A DNA stretch of 64,000 bases from Actinomycetes bacterium. GTDB taxonomy: Bacteria; Actinomycetota; Acidimicrobiia; Acidimicrobiales; RAAP-2. The notes under the pieces were generated by a model. It was given only the letters and a program-made list of their open reading frames with translations, was not told where the DNA came from and did no database searches. Each line of letters opens with the position of its first letter. Positions within the stretch are counted from its first letter, which is position 1. Of this stretch, positions 8,657 to 16,678 are shown in pieces. The position numbers and the translations under genes are program-made. The stretch covers positions 1-64,000 of the forward strand of contig JAJYVS010000008.1 in NCBI GenBank assembly GCA_021791895.1. Direction: 5' to 3'.

Positions 8657-9969
8657 TGCTCCTCCTTGCCCCGCGCCTCGGCGCGGACCGTGCCCACCTT
8701 CAGCTCCCGGAACGGGATGTCCCGGTCGACCTGGGGCTCCCGGGGCAGCCCGAGCACGCGCTCCCCCAAGATGTTGTGCTGGATCTCGTCGGTCCCCCCG
8801 GCGATCGAGGTCGAGGGGGCCTGGAGCGTCGAGTGGGCGATGGCCCCGCCGTGAGGGGCTTCGGCACCGGCCAGCATCCCGGCCGCCCCCAAGATGGCCG
8901 GACCGAGGTCCCGGTTGATGCGGGTCGCGACCGAGCGGGCCAGCTTGGTGATGGAGCTGGCCGGCCCGGCCCCCTTGCCGGCGGCGGCGTCGGCCCGGGC
9001 CCGCTCCTGGCTCATGGCGTTGACCCGGGCCTGGACGTAGTAGCGGACGACGTCCTGGCGCACCGGGTCGGTGCGGTTGGCGCCGGGCTCGCCGATGAGC
9101 GAGACCGGGCTCAAGGGTCCGGCGATGCCTGGGTTGCGGGCGTCTGGCGAGGTCGTCCGCCGGGCGCCGCGCCGCTCGACGAGCTCCCCGAGCTTGCGGT
9201 TCCGCAGGTCTCGTCGCCGCTCACCGAGGTCACTGCGTTGGGTGACCCCGACTCCGACCACTCCGGCCCGTCCGCTGCGCTCGAAGGCCAAGGTGGTCAC
9301 GGCAGCGGCCCAGCCGTCGCCGGGCCGCCCGATCAGGTCGGCGTCGGCGACCCTCGCGTCGGTGAAGAACACCTCGTTGAAGTTGGCGTCGCCGGTCATC
9401 TGCTTCAACGGACGGATGTCGATGCCCGGCTGCTCGACTTGGATGATGAAGTAGCCGAGCCCGCGGTGCTTCGGAGCGTCCATGTCGACCCGTGCGAGCA
9501 GCATGCCCCGGTCGGCCGTCCTCGCCCCCGAGGTCCAGACCTTCTGGCCGTTCACCACCCACTCGTCACCGTCCCGGACCGCCCGCGTCTGGGCGCTCGC
9601 CAAATCGGAGCCCGACCCGGGCTCGCTGAAGAACTGGCACCAGGACTCGGCCCCCGAGGCCAGGTTCCACAGATGGCGCTGCTGCTGGTCGTCGTTGCCG
9701 TGGCGCATCACGACGGGGCCACCCATCATCTGGCCGAGGCCCCCGGGGGCTCCGACCGCCCCGTGCGCTCGGAACAGCTCACCCAAGACGCCGAGCGCGT
9801 CGTTGCCGAGGGCACGACCGAACCACTCGGTCGGCCAGGTGGGGAAGCCCAGACCCGAGCGGGCCAACGCCTCCCACCACGCACCCAGGGTGAGGTCGAG
9901 ATCCCAGTGCTCGTCCAGGAAGGCCACCGCCTCGTCGCGCAGCTCGTCCAGCTCGCTCGCCCCACCCAC
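8653..9969 (-). CDS. Acyl-CoA dehydrogenase
   Basis: FAD-dependent acyl-CoA dehydrogenase, about 438 residues. Motifs include FFSEPGSGSDLASAQTRA and DEWVVNGQKVWTSGA (FAD/substrate binding), IRPLKQMTGDANFNEVFFTDARV, and the C-terminal GGTDEIQHNILGERVLGLPREP. The start is the GTG at 9969, which has an AAGGAGG Shine-Dalgarno 5 nt upstream; the frame upstream of it looks non-coding. First gene of the coupled acyl-CoA operon running down to 6037. A linker at about residues 245-300 is rich in Arg and charged residues and unlike the second acyl-CoA dehydrogenase in this window. Confidence 0.88.
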   Translation of the reverse strand: MGGASELDELRDEAVAFLDEHWDLDLTLGAWWEALARSGLGFPTWPTEWFGRALGNDALGVLGELFRAHGAVGAPGGLGQMMGGPVVMRHGNDDQQQRHLWNLASGAESWCQFFSEPGSGSDLASAQTRAVRDGDEWVVNGQKVWTSGARTADRGMLLARVDMDAPKHRGLGYFIIQVEQPGIDIRPLKQMTGDANFNEVFFTDARVADADLIGRPGDGWAAAVTTLAFERSGRAGVVGVGVTQRSDLGERRRDLRNRKLGELVERRGARRTTSPDARNPGIAGPLSPVSLIGEPGANRTDPVRQDVVRYYVQARVNAMSQERARADAAAGKGAGPASSITKLARSVATRINRDLGPAILGAAGMLAGAEAPHGGAIAHSTLQAPSTSIAGGTDEIQHNILGERVLGLPREPQVDRDIPFRELKVGTVRAEARGKEEQ

Positions 9970-10143
9970 GGCGACCTCCTTCCCCCGGCGCCCCAAGGGC
10001 CCACACGCCGATCGCCCGCCGGCCCGCCCCCGGTTCGGTCTCATTGTCGACCATCGGCGGCCGGCGCGCCACGAAAACGGTCCCACAGCCCGGATCGTCG
10101 GTAAAGGGGGGGGTCGACGCGCGGCCCCGTCGGTGCCGTGGGC

Positions 10144-11028
10144 TCAGTACCCGAGGCGGTCGAGCGCGTCGCGCCGGCGCTGCCAGCCCGGCTCCACCCG
10201 CACGAACAGCTCCAGGTAGGCGCCGTCGTCGAGCTGGGCCCGGACCGCCTGGCCCACCGCCTTCAGCCGCTCGGCGCCCTTGCCGATCACGATCGGCTTC
10301 TGGGACTCCCGCTCGACCAGGATCTCGCAACGGATCCGGGGCCACTCCCACTCGGTCACCACGCAGGCGATCGAGTGCGGGAGCTCGTCGCGTGCGGTCG
10401 CGAGGAGTTGCTCGCGCACGAGCTCGGCCACGGCGACTGCCTCGGGAAGGTCGCTCACCGTCCCGGCCGGGAAGTAGGGCGGGCCCTCGGGCAGGCGCTC
10501 GAGCACCGCGGCGACGAGCTCGGGCACCCCCTTCGCGCTGCGGGCCGAGACCGGAAAGTACTCGGCCCCGGCTCCGGCCCCCCCTTCCCCGTGGGCCTCC
10601 ACCACCCCGGCCGCCTCCAAGAGACGCTCGAGCACCTGATGGGGGCGGGCCCGGTCGAGCTTGTTCACGACTACGAGGAGGTGACCCCCCTGCCCGAGCG
10701 CGCCGAGTGCCCGCTCCACGACCAGGCGGTCGCCCGGGCCGACCGGGGCCGTGGCGTCCAGCACCGCCACCACCACGTCGACGTCGCCCAGTGCCTCCAT
10801 GGCGGTGTCGTTCAGACGACCCCCGAGCTCGTTGCGGGGCTTGTGGAGACCCGGGGTGTCGACGAAGACCGCCTGGGCCCCCGAGACGTGCAGGACGCCG
10901 CGCACCGAGAACCGTGTGGTGTTGGGCCGGGGCGCCATGATCGACACCTTGGTCCCGATCATGGCGTTGAACAGGGTCGACTTGCCCACGTTGGGCCGCC
11001 CGACGATGGCCACGAAGCCGCTGCGCAC
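10144..11028 (-). CDS. era: GTPase Era
   Basis: Ribosome-assembly GTPase that binds the 3' end of 16S rRNA. It has GRPNVGKST (G1), DTPGLHKPRNELGGRLN (G3) and VVNKLDRA (G4) and a C-terminal KH domain (WPRIRCEILVERESQKPIVIGKGAERLKAVG). Start GTG 11028 lies 2 nt after the TGA of the CorC gene. The same frame is open much further upstream, but that stretch is antisense-like filler over corC. Last gene of the phoH-ybeY-corC-era string. Confidence 0.95.
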   Translation of the reverse strand: MRSGFVAIVGRPNVGKSTLFNAMIGTKVSIMAPRPNTTRFSVRGVLHVSGAQAVFVDTPGLHKPRNELGGRLNDTAMEALGDVDVVVAVLDATAPVGPGDRLVVERALGALGQGGHLLVVVNKLDRARPHQVLERLLEAAGVVEAHGEGGAGAGAEYFPVSARSAKGVPELVAAVLERLPEGPPYFPAGTVSDLPEAVAVAELVREQLLATARDELPHSIACVVTEWEWPRIRCEILVERESQKPIVIGKGAERLKAVGQAVRAQLDDGAYLELFVRVEPGWQRRRDALDRLGY

Positions 11029-11030
11029 GC

Positions 11031-12335
11031 TCAGTCCGCGCCCCAGTCGCCCGCCGGTTCGGCGCCGGCGACCGGTTCGATCCTGACCCGGGCGATCCGC
11101 CGCCCCTGCACCCGCTCGGCCACCAGCACGAACCCGTCGACGGTGACCGACTCGCCCTGGCTCGGGACGCGGCCGGCCAGGTCGAGGAAGAGGCCCCCGA
11201 CGCTGTCCCATCCCCCTTCGGGCAGCGGCGCCCCGAGCAGGTCGACGGCGTCGTCGATGGGCATGCGGCCGGCCACCACCACGCCGCCGCCCTCCAAGCG
11301 CTCGACCGGCGGCTCCTCCACGTCGTACTCGTCGACGATCTCGCCGACCAGCTCCTCGATCAGGTCCTCCAAGGTGACCAGGCCGACGGTGCCGCCGTAC
11401 TCGTCCACCACCATCGCCAGGTGGAACTTCTTGTCCTGCATCTCCTTCAGCATCGGGGCCACCCGCTTCTGCTCCGGGACGAAGTGGGCCGGCCGGAGGT
11501 GTTCGCTGAGGGGAGCCGCACCCCGCCCGGCTCGCTCGGCCCGCATGAGGTCCTTGGCGTAGGCGATGCCGACGACGTCGTCGATGTTCTCCCGGGACAC
11601 CGGCAGGCGGCTGTAGCCGGCGGCCAGGGCGTCGCGCAGCGCGTCGGACACCGTCATCTGGGCGTCGGCGGTGACCATGTCGGGGCGGGGCACCATCACC
11701 TCGCGCACCACCGTGTCGCCGAAGTCGATGATCGAGTGGATGAAGGCGCGCTCCTCGGTCTCGATGACCTCCTCGGCGTGGGCCACGTCGGCCATGGCCA
11801 AGAGCTCGGACTCGGTCAGCTTCTGGGGGGGCTCGGTCCCCCGCCGGCCGATCAGGAGGTTGGCCAGGCCGATGAGCAGCCGGGAGGCGGCGCGGACCGG
11901 TGGGAACCGGACCAGGGCGGCCACCAGCGGCGCGCTGAACAGTGCGGCCGACTCGGGGTTGTGCACCGCCCAGTTCTTCGGCACCGCCTCGAAGAGCACG
12001 AAGATGATCACCACCTCGAAGACGGTGCCCACCACCACGCCGATCGGCCCGAACCACTGCTCGGCCAGCACGCCGACCAGGGTGGCCGAGACCAGCTGAC
12101 AGACGAGCACGAGCAGCAGAACCGGGTTCAAGAACCGCTCCGGTCGCTCGACCAGCCGGGCGAGTGGGCGGGCGCCGTGGCGGTGCTGGTCGACCAGGGC
12201 CCTGGCCTTCACCCGGCTGGTCCGCACCAGGCTGGTCTCGGCCAGCGCCAGCACGCCCGAGCCGACGAGCAGGACCACGATCACCGCCAGCAGGGCGGCG
12301 TCGGCGGGATGCCACCCGCTGGCGGCGAGCGTCAC
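11031..12335 (-). CDS. CorC/HlyC-type CBS-domain membrane protein
   Basis: 434-residue protein with the DUF21-CBS-CBS-CorC/HlyC order. The N-terminal DUF21 domain has several TM segments (ALLAVIVVLLVGSGVLALAE; VLLLVLVCQLVSATLVGVLA; VVGTVFEVVIIFVLFEAVPKN). Two CBS repeats follow (VPRPDMVTADAQMTVSDAL to VVDEYGGTVGLVTLEDLIEE) and a transporter-associated C-terminal domain. The family is linked to magnesium/cobalt efflux. The GTG start overlaps nothing essential but forms a GTGA with the ybeY stop, so the genes are coupled. Confidence 0.92.
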   Translation of the reverse strand: MTLAASGWHPADAALLAVIVVLLVGSGVLALAETSLVRTSRVKARALVDQHRHGARPLARLVERPERFLNPVLLLVLVCQLVSATLVGVLAEQWFGPIGVVVGTVFEVVIIFVLFEAVPKNWAVHNPESAALFSAPLVAALVRFPPVRAASRLLIGLANLLIGRRGTEPPQKLTESELLAMADVAHAEEVIETEERAFIHSIIDFGDTVVREVMVPRPDMVTADAQMTVSDALRDALAAGYSRLPVSRENIDDVVGIAYAKDLMRAERAGRGAAPLSEHLRPAHFVPEQKRVAPMLKEMQDKKFHLAMVVDEYGGTVGLVTLEDLIEELVGEIVDEYDVEEPPVERLEGGGVVVAGRMPIDDAVDLLGAPLPEGGWDSVGGLFLDLAGRVPSQGESVTVDGFVLVAERVQGRRIARVRIEPVAGAEPAGDWGAD

Positions 12336-12832
12336 GGGGACCGGTGGAAGGCCTCGAGGAGCTGGCGTTCGAGCGCCTCCATGGCCTCGGCCTCGGCCTC
12401 GGCCTCGTGGTCCATCCCGAGCAGGTGCAGCAGTCCGTGGACGACGAGGAGCGCGATCTCGTCGTCGTAGGGGACCGAACGCTCCTTGGCGTTGCGCTCG
12501 GCGACGGCCGGGCAGACCACGACGTCACCGAGCAGAAGCGGCGGCTCCTCCTCGACCTCGCTCCCGGGGCCGGTCCCCCCCACGTCGGGGAACCGGCCGG
12601 GGGCGATCGGGTCGTCCTCGACCGGGAAGGCGAGGACGTCGGTCGGTCCCGAGCGGGCCAAGAAGCGCTCGTTCAAGGCGGCGATGGCGCCCTCGTCGAC
12701 GAAGAGCAGCGAGACCTCGGCGTCCCCCCGGATGCCCCGGGACTCGAGCACCGCCCGGGCGAGCGCGCCCCAGCGCTCGAGCTCGACCGGGGCCGCCGCC
12801 TGCTCATCGGCGACGAAGACGTCAACGGCCAT
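12332..12832 (-). CDS. ybeY: Endoribonuclease YbeY
   Basis: Metal-dependent endoribonuclease for 16S rRNA 3'-end maturation and ribosome quality control, about 166 residues. The zinc site H-x3-H-x5-H is seen in VHGLLHLLGMDH near the C-terminus; the central VLAFPVEDD block is typical. The ATG at 12832 gives the usual N-terminus and overlaps the last 11 nt of phoH. The insert with PDVGGTGPGSEVEEEPP before LLGDVV is a slightly longer loop than usual. Confidence 0.94.
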   Translation of the reverse strand: MAVDVFVADEQAAAPVELERWGALARAVLESRGIRGDAEVSLLFVDEGAIAALNERFLARSGPTDVLAFPVEDDPIAPGRFPDVGGTGPGSEVEEEPPLLLGDVVVCPAVAERNAKERSVPYDDEIALLVVHGLLHLLGMDHEAEAEAEAMEALERQLLEAFHRSP

Positions 12833-13844
12833 CGCCGGGGTGCGCCGAGCGCTCGGCGTGCTCGTAGGCGTCGATGATGTCGGCCACGATCTTGTGCCGC
12901 ACCACGTCACGTCGGCTGAGATGCACGAAGGCCACGTGTTCGACCGAGCCCAGCACCTGCTCCAGGCCGACCAGGCCCGAGCGTCCCCCCGGCACGTCGA
13001 TCTGGGTGACGTCCCCGGTCACGACGCACTTGGATCCGAAGCCGATGCGGGTGAGGAACATCTTCATCTGCTCGGGGGTCGTGTTCTGAGCCTCGTCGAG
13101 GATGATGAACGAGGAGTTGAGGGTGCGGCCACGCATGAAGGCCAGCGGCGCGACCTCGACGGTGCCCCGGTCGAGCAACCGCTGGGCGCCCTCGGGGTCG
13201 AGCAGGTCGTAGAGGGCGTCGTAGAGGGGCCGCAGGTACGGATCGACCTTGGCCATGAGGTCGCCGGGGAGGAAGCCCAGCCGCTCGCCGGCCTCAACGG
13301 CCGGTCGGGTGAGGATGATCCGCTTCACCTGGCGCGACTGGAGGGCCTGCACCGCCAGGGCGACGGCGAGGTAGGACTTCCCGGTGCCGGCGGGGCCGAT
13401 GCCGACGGTCACCACGTTGGCGCCGATGGCGTCGACGTAGCGCTTCTGGCCGGCCGAGCGGGGTCGGATGGTCCTCCCCTTGGCCGATCGCAGCACTTCG
13501 GCGTTCAGCACCTCGGAGGGCGAGAGGTCCTCGCGCACCATGTCGATGGTGCGCGAGACCTTGGCCGCGTCCAGACCCTGCCCGGACTGGAGCACCCGGA
13601 CCAGCTCGTCGAAGAGGCGTACCACCCGGGACGCTTCGGCACCGTCGGCCAGGATCCGGTTCCCCTGGACGGTGATCTTCGTGTCGGGGAAGCCCGACTC
13701 GACCACGCGGAGGAGCTCGTCGTGGGTGCCGAGCAGCCCCGGCATCAGATGGTTGTGGCTGACCAAGAGCTCGGCCTGGGTGCCGTCGAGCTCGAGGAGG
13801 GGTTCCTCGAGCGGCCCGGGTCCCGGGCGACCGGTCACGCTCAC
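12822..13844 (-). CDS. phoH: PhoH-like ATPase
   Basis: PhoH family P-loop protein, 340 residues. Walker A is in GIGPAGTGKSYLAVA and Walker B in FIILDEAQNTTPEQMKMFLTR, followed by TRIGFGSKCVVTGD. The GTG start forms a GTGA overlap with the stop of the HIT gene. PhoH next to YbeY is a conserved pair linked to RNA metabolism. Confidence 0.94.
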   Translation of the reverse strand: MSVTGRPGPGPLEEPLLELDGTQAELLVSHNHLMPGLLGTHDELLRVVESGFPDTKITVQGNRILADGAEASRVVRLFDELVRVLQSGQGLDAAKVSRTIDMVREDLSPSEVLNAEVLRSAKGRTIRPRSAGQKRYVDAIGANVVTVGIGPAGTGKSYLAVALAVQALQSRQVKRIILTRPAVEAGERLGFLPGDLMAKVDPYLRPLYDALYDLLDPEGAQRLLDRGTVEVAPLAFMRGRTLNSSFIILDEAQNTTPEQMKMFLTRIGFGSKCVVTGDVTQIDVPGGRSGLVGLEQVLGSVEHVAFVHLSRRDVVRHKIVADIIDAYEHAERSAHPGDGR

Positions 13845-14191
13845 CCCGGGGGCCAGGACATCGGGCGTCCCCCGATGACGTGTAGGTGCAGGTGGGGCAC
13901 CGAGTTGGCGCTGTCCCGGCCGACGTTGAACACCAGTCGGTAGCCGCGCTCCTCGCTCCCGATCCCCTCGGCCTCGGCGACCTCGCGGGCCGCCACCACC
14001 ATGGCGGCCAGGTCCTCCGCGTGCTCGTGACCGACGGTGGACGCGTTGGTCACGTGCGCTCTCGGCACCACGAGGACGTGCACTGGCGCCGCCGGCGCGA
14101 TGTCCCGGAACGCGACGGTGCGCTCGGTCTCGTGCACGATCTCTGCCGGCACCCGCCGGGCCACGATCCCACAGAACAGACAGTCATCCAT
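13841..14191 (-). CDS. HIT-family histidine triad nucleotide-binding protein
   Basis: About 116 residues, complete. N-terminal MDDCLFCGIVARRVPAEIV and the C-terminal triad HLHLHVIGG (His-x-His-x-His) identify an HinT-type nucleoside phosphoramidate hydrolase. The ATG at 14191 overlaps the 3' end of the upstream HTH gene by 8 nt, so the genes are in one operon. Confidence 0.93.
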   Translation of the reverse strand: MDDCLFCGIVARRVPAEIVHETERTVAFRDIAPAAPVHVLVVPRAHVTNASTVGHEHAEDLAAMVVAAREVAEAEGIGSEERGYRLVFNVGRDSANSVPHLHLHVIGGRPMSWPPG

Positions 14192-14417
14192 GCTTTGGCG
14201 CCCCCTTGCGCGCCGGGTAGAGATGCTCGAGGGTCCCCGGCTCGATGCGCCGGGACTCGATGAAGCGCTCGAGGTCTCGTTCACGCAGCCGGATCACCCG
14301 GCCGAACCGGTAGGCGCAGAGCGCGCCCTCGTCGATGAACCGGTAGAGGCTGCGCAGCGTCACCCCGAGCCGGTCCGAGGCCTCCTTGGTGCTCAGCCAC
14401 CGGACACCCTCGGGCAT
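14184..14417 (-). CDS. Excisionase/BldC-like small helix-turn-helix protein
   Basis: 77-residue protein. WLSTKEASDRLGVTLRSLYRFIDEGALCAYRFGRVIRL is a winged-helix MerR/excisionase-type HTH (helix_turn_helix_17 class), followed by RERDLERFIESRRIEPG. Although such domains occur in phage excisionases, this one sits inside a housekeeping operon between rsmE and HIT with an 8-nt overlap to HIT. A chromosomal regulator is therefore more likely than a mobile-element gene. Target unknown. Confidence 0.8.
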   Translation of the reverse strand: MPEGVRWLSTKEASDRLGVTLRSLYRFIDEGALCAYRFGRVIRLRERDLERFIESRRIEPGTLEHLYPARKGAPKHG

Positions 14418-14469
14418 CAGCTCCGCCCCTCCATCCGGCCCCAGCCTACGAGACCGCGCCGTGCAGCGG

Positions 14470-15213
14470 TCACGAAGCACCCTCGGCCGCGACGACCAAG
14501 CCGGCCCGCAGGGCGCCAAGCAGCGCGCCGAGCGCGACCGCGGCGGTCTCGCTCCGCAGCGTGGCCTCGGCGAGGGTCACCCGTCGCAGGCCGAGGGCTC
14601 GTTCGGCCTCGCTCCAGCCGCCCTCAGGACCCACCGCCACCGCCCGGAGACCGAGCGACGGCGCCTCGCCCTCCCGGTCGGCCAGGGCGACCGGGACCTT
14701 GGCGTCGTGATCGCCCACGAACGCCCCGAGGGTGCTCGGGTCGTCGACCTCGGGCAGCCAGCTCCGGCGGCTCTGGGCCGCGGCCTCCCGGGCCACCCGG
14801 CGCAGGCGCTCGGCCACCTTCTCGGCCCGGTCGTCCCGCCACACCACGACCGATCGGTCGGTGGCGAGCGGGACAATCCGATCGACGCCGAGCTCGGTCA
14901 GCTTCTGGACCACCCACTCGGGCCGGTCCCCCTTGCCCGGGGCGAACCCGACCGTGATCTCGGGCACCGGACGTTGGGCGAAGACCGGGGCGGTCTCGGG
15001 TTCGAGCAGCGCACCGGACCCCGTGAACCGGCACCTGGTGGCCCAGCCCCGGCCGTCGCAGGCGACGACGATCTCGCCCACTCGGAGGCGAAGCACCCGG
15101 AGGAGATGGTGCCGATCCGCCACATCGAGCTCTGGTGCAGCCGGGTCGGCCACGAACACTTGGGCCGCCGGGCGCGGCCCGTCGACCCGTCGCCCGCTGG
15201 GATGAAATGCCAC
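14470..15213 (-). CDS. rsmE: 16S rRNA (uracil1498-N3)-methyltransferase RsmE
   Basis: SPOUT-class methyltransferase of about 247 residues. Seen: RHHLLRVLRLRVGEIV (PUA-like N-domain), WVVQKLTELGVDRIVPLATDRSVV and the knot motif GPEGGWSEAERALGLRRVTLAEATLRSETA. The GTG at 15213 is the start, only 15 nt after the stop of the IS110 transposase. The first roughly 15 residues (AFHPSGRRVDGPRPA) therefore lie next to the IS boundary and may have been changed by the insertion; the catalytic part is intact. Confidence 0.92.
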   Translation of the reverse strand: MAFHPSGRRVDGPRPAAQVFVADPAAPELDVADRHHLLRVLRLRVGEIVVACDGRGWATRCRFTGSGALLEPETAPVFAQRPVPEITVGFAPGKGDRPEWVVQKLTELGVDRIVPLATDRSVVVWRDDRAEKVAERLRRVAREAAAQSRRSWLPEVDDPSTLGAFVGDHDAKVPVALADREGEAPSLGLRAVAVGPEGGWSEAERALGLRRVTLAEATLRSETAAVALGALLGALRAGLVVAAEGAS

Positions 15214-16678
15214 GGACCTCGCTTTCGGCTAGGCAGCCTTCTCGGAGATGGTGACCGAGTAGCCGAGGGCCTCGAGTCGCTGCTGGAGCCGAGCCGCCTG
15301 TCGGGCTGGGTCGTCGCGGCGCTCGAAGTAGTCGGCTCCGAGGTCCTCGTAGAAGGCACCGGTGCTGAGCACGTGCCAGACGACCCGGACCAAGGAGTTG
15401 GCGACCGCCACCGCCGCCGTGTTGGGACCCCGTCGTCGGGCGATCCGTGGGTATTGGGCCGAGAAGTAGCTGTTCTTGGTGCGGGCCGCAGCCCGAGCGG
15501 CCGGGAGCAGGGTGCGGCGCAACCAGGGGGCCCCGGGCCGGGTCCCGGCCGGACGATGCTTGCCGGCGGATCTGTGGCTGGCCGGGGCGACGCCTGCCCA
15601 GGCACAGAGCTGCTCGGGGATGGGGAACCGGCTCATGTCCGGCCCCATCTCGGCGATCAGGACCTCGGCCATCGTCCTCGACACCCCCGGGATCGAGCAC
15701 AAGAGGGTGATCGCCCCCTCAAATGGGGCGACGTGCCGGGCGATCTCGGTGCTCACCAAGGCGATGGAGGCATCGAGGTGGTCGATGTGACCGATGATCT
15801 CTTTGCACATGAACGCGTGGTGGTCGTTGAAGCGTCCGCTGAAGGCCTCCTCGAGCTGGGGGATCTTGGCTCGCAGCCGGGATCGGGCCATCTCGGCCAA
15901 CACCTTGGGGTCGCGTTCGCCGGCGATCATGGCCTCGAGCATCGCCCGGGAGGACTGGGTCCACACCGTGGAAGCCACCGAGGTGAGTTTGATCCCGGCA
16001 TCTTGGAGGGTCTTCTCCAGGCGCTGGATCTCCTTGGCCCGGCCGTCGACCTGGGCCTTGCGGTAGCGGGTCAGGTCGCGCAGCTCGCGGATCTCGGGCG
16101 GAGGGACAAAGGAGGGCCGGACCATGCCGTGGGCGGCCACGTCAGCCAGCCATTCGGCGGCGGCCAGGTCGCTCTTTTGCCCGGGCACGTGCTTCACGTG
16201 GGCGGCGTTGCACAGCCACAGCTCGTCGACCAGACCTTCCAAGGCGTCGTAAACGGGCTTCCAGTACACCCCGGTCGCCTCTATGGCCACGGTGTGAGCC
16301 CCCGAGGCGAGCAACCACTGGGCGAGTTCCAAGCCCTTGGACGTGGTGGTGAAGGAGGCCTTGGTGACCTCCACCACCTTGTCCGGCCCGACGATCCGGG
16401 CCGCAGCCACCACGCTGTCACGGTGGACGTCGAGTCCGGCCACCTTGTCTCGTATCTGTTTCATCGCTCCCTCCTCAGGTGCCAGTGAGCACCGGGGAGG
16501 GACCGGATCGACTTGGAGTCTGGGATTCGTGCACGCGGCGACATTCGACGGTCCCCCGGGCCCCCGCGCCAAACTCAGGACGTGCTCTCGGCGACAAGCC
16601 GACACTCGGCGACCGCGCCCGGTGCTCGTCCTCAGCAATTCATGGACCGTCGGTGACGACCACCGTCGTCATGTGAAC
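15214..16678 (-). mobile_element. IS110-family insertion sequence between dnaJ and rsmE
   Basis: The element is recognised from its transposase (15229-16464). The outer ends are not visible because IS110 elements lack terminal inverted repeats; the limits given are the flanking gene ends. There are only 15 nt after the transposase stop but 214 nt of non-coding DNA before its start. In the IS110 group that 5' non-coding end encodes the bridge RNA guiding target choice. This stretch has a short hairpin (GACGAC-CACC-GTCGTC, 16655-16670) and a direct repeat CTCGGCGAC at 16587-16595 and 16605-16613. The element splits the otherwise conserved dnaJ-rsmE order without breaking either gene. Confidence 0.75.
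15229..16464 (-). CDS. IS110-family transposase (DEDD recombinase)
   Basis: 411 residues, full length. The N-terminal RuvC-like DEDD domain has GLDVHRDSVVAAA (first Asp), VAIEATGVYWKPVYDAL (Glu) and VPGQKSDLAAAEWLADV (Asp pair). The C-terminal Tnp_20 domain has LLCSIPGVSRTMAEVLIAEMG and CAWAGVAPASHRSAGKHR, with the conserved Ser in SAGK. The ATG at 16464 follows a GGAGG-type ribosome-binding site. Not visibly truncated or frameshifted, so the element may be active. Confidence 0.93.
   Translation of the reverse strand: MKQIRDKVAGLDVHRDSVVAAARIVGPDKVVEVTKASFTTTSKGLELAQWLLASGAHTVAIEATGVYWKPVYDALEGLVDELWLCNAAHVKHVPGQKSDLAAAEWLADVAAHGMVRPSFVPPPEIRELRDLTRYRKAQVDGRAKEIQRLEKTLQDAGIKLTSVASTVWTQSSRAMLEAMIAGERDPKVLAEMARSRLRAKIPQLEEAFSGRFNDHHAFMCKEIIGHIDHLDASIALVSTEIARHVAPFEGAITLLCSIPGVSRTMAEVLIAEMGPDMSRFPIPEQLCAWAGVAPASHRSAGKHRPAGTRPGAPWLRRTLLPAARAAARTKNSYFSAQYPRIARRRGPNTAAVAVANSLVRVVWHVLSTGAFYEDLGADYFERRDDPARQAARLQQRLEALGYSVTISEKAA

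Noticed and set aside
8656..10104. Plus-strand 480-codon frame opposite the acyl-CoA dehydrogenase
   Set aside because: Low-complexity Pro/Gly/Arg translation, shadow of the real gene.
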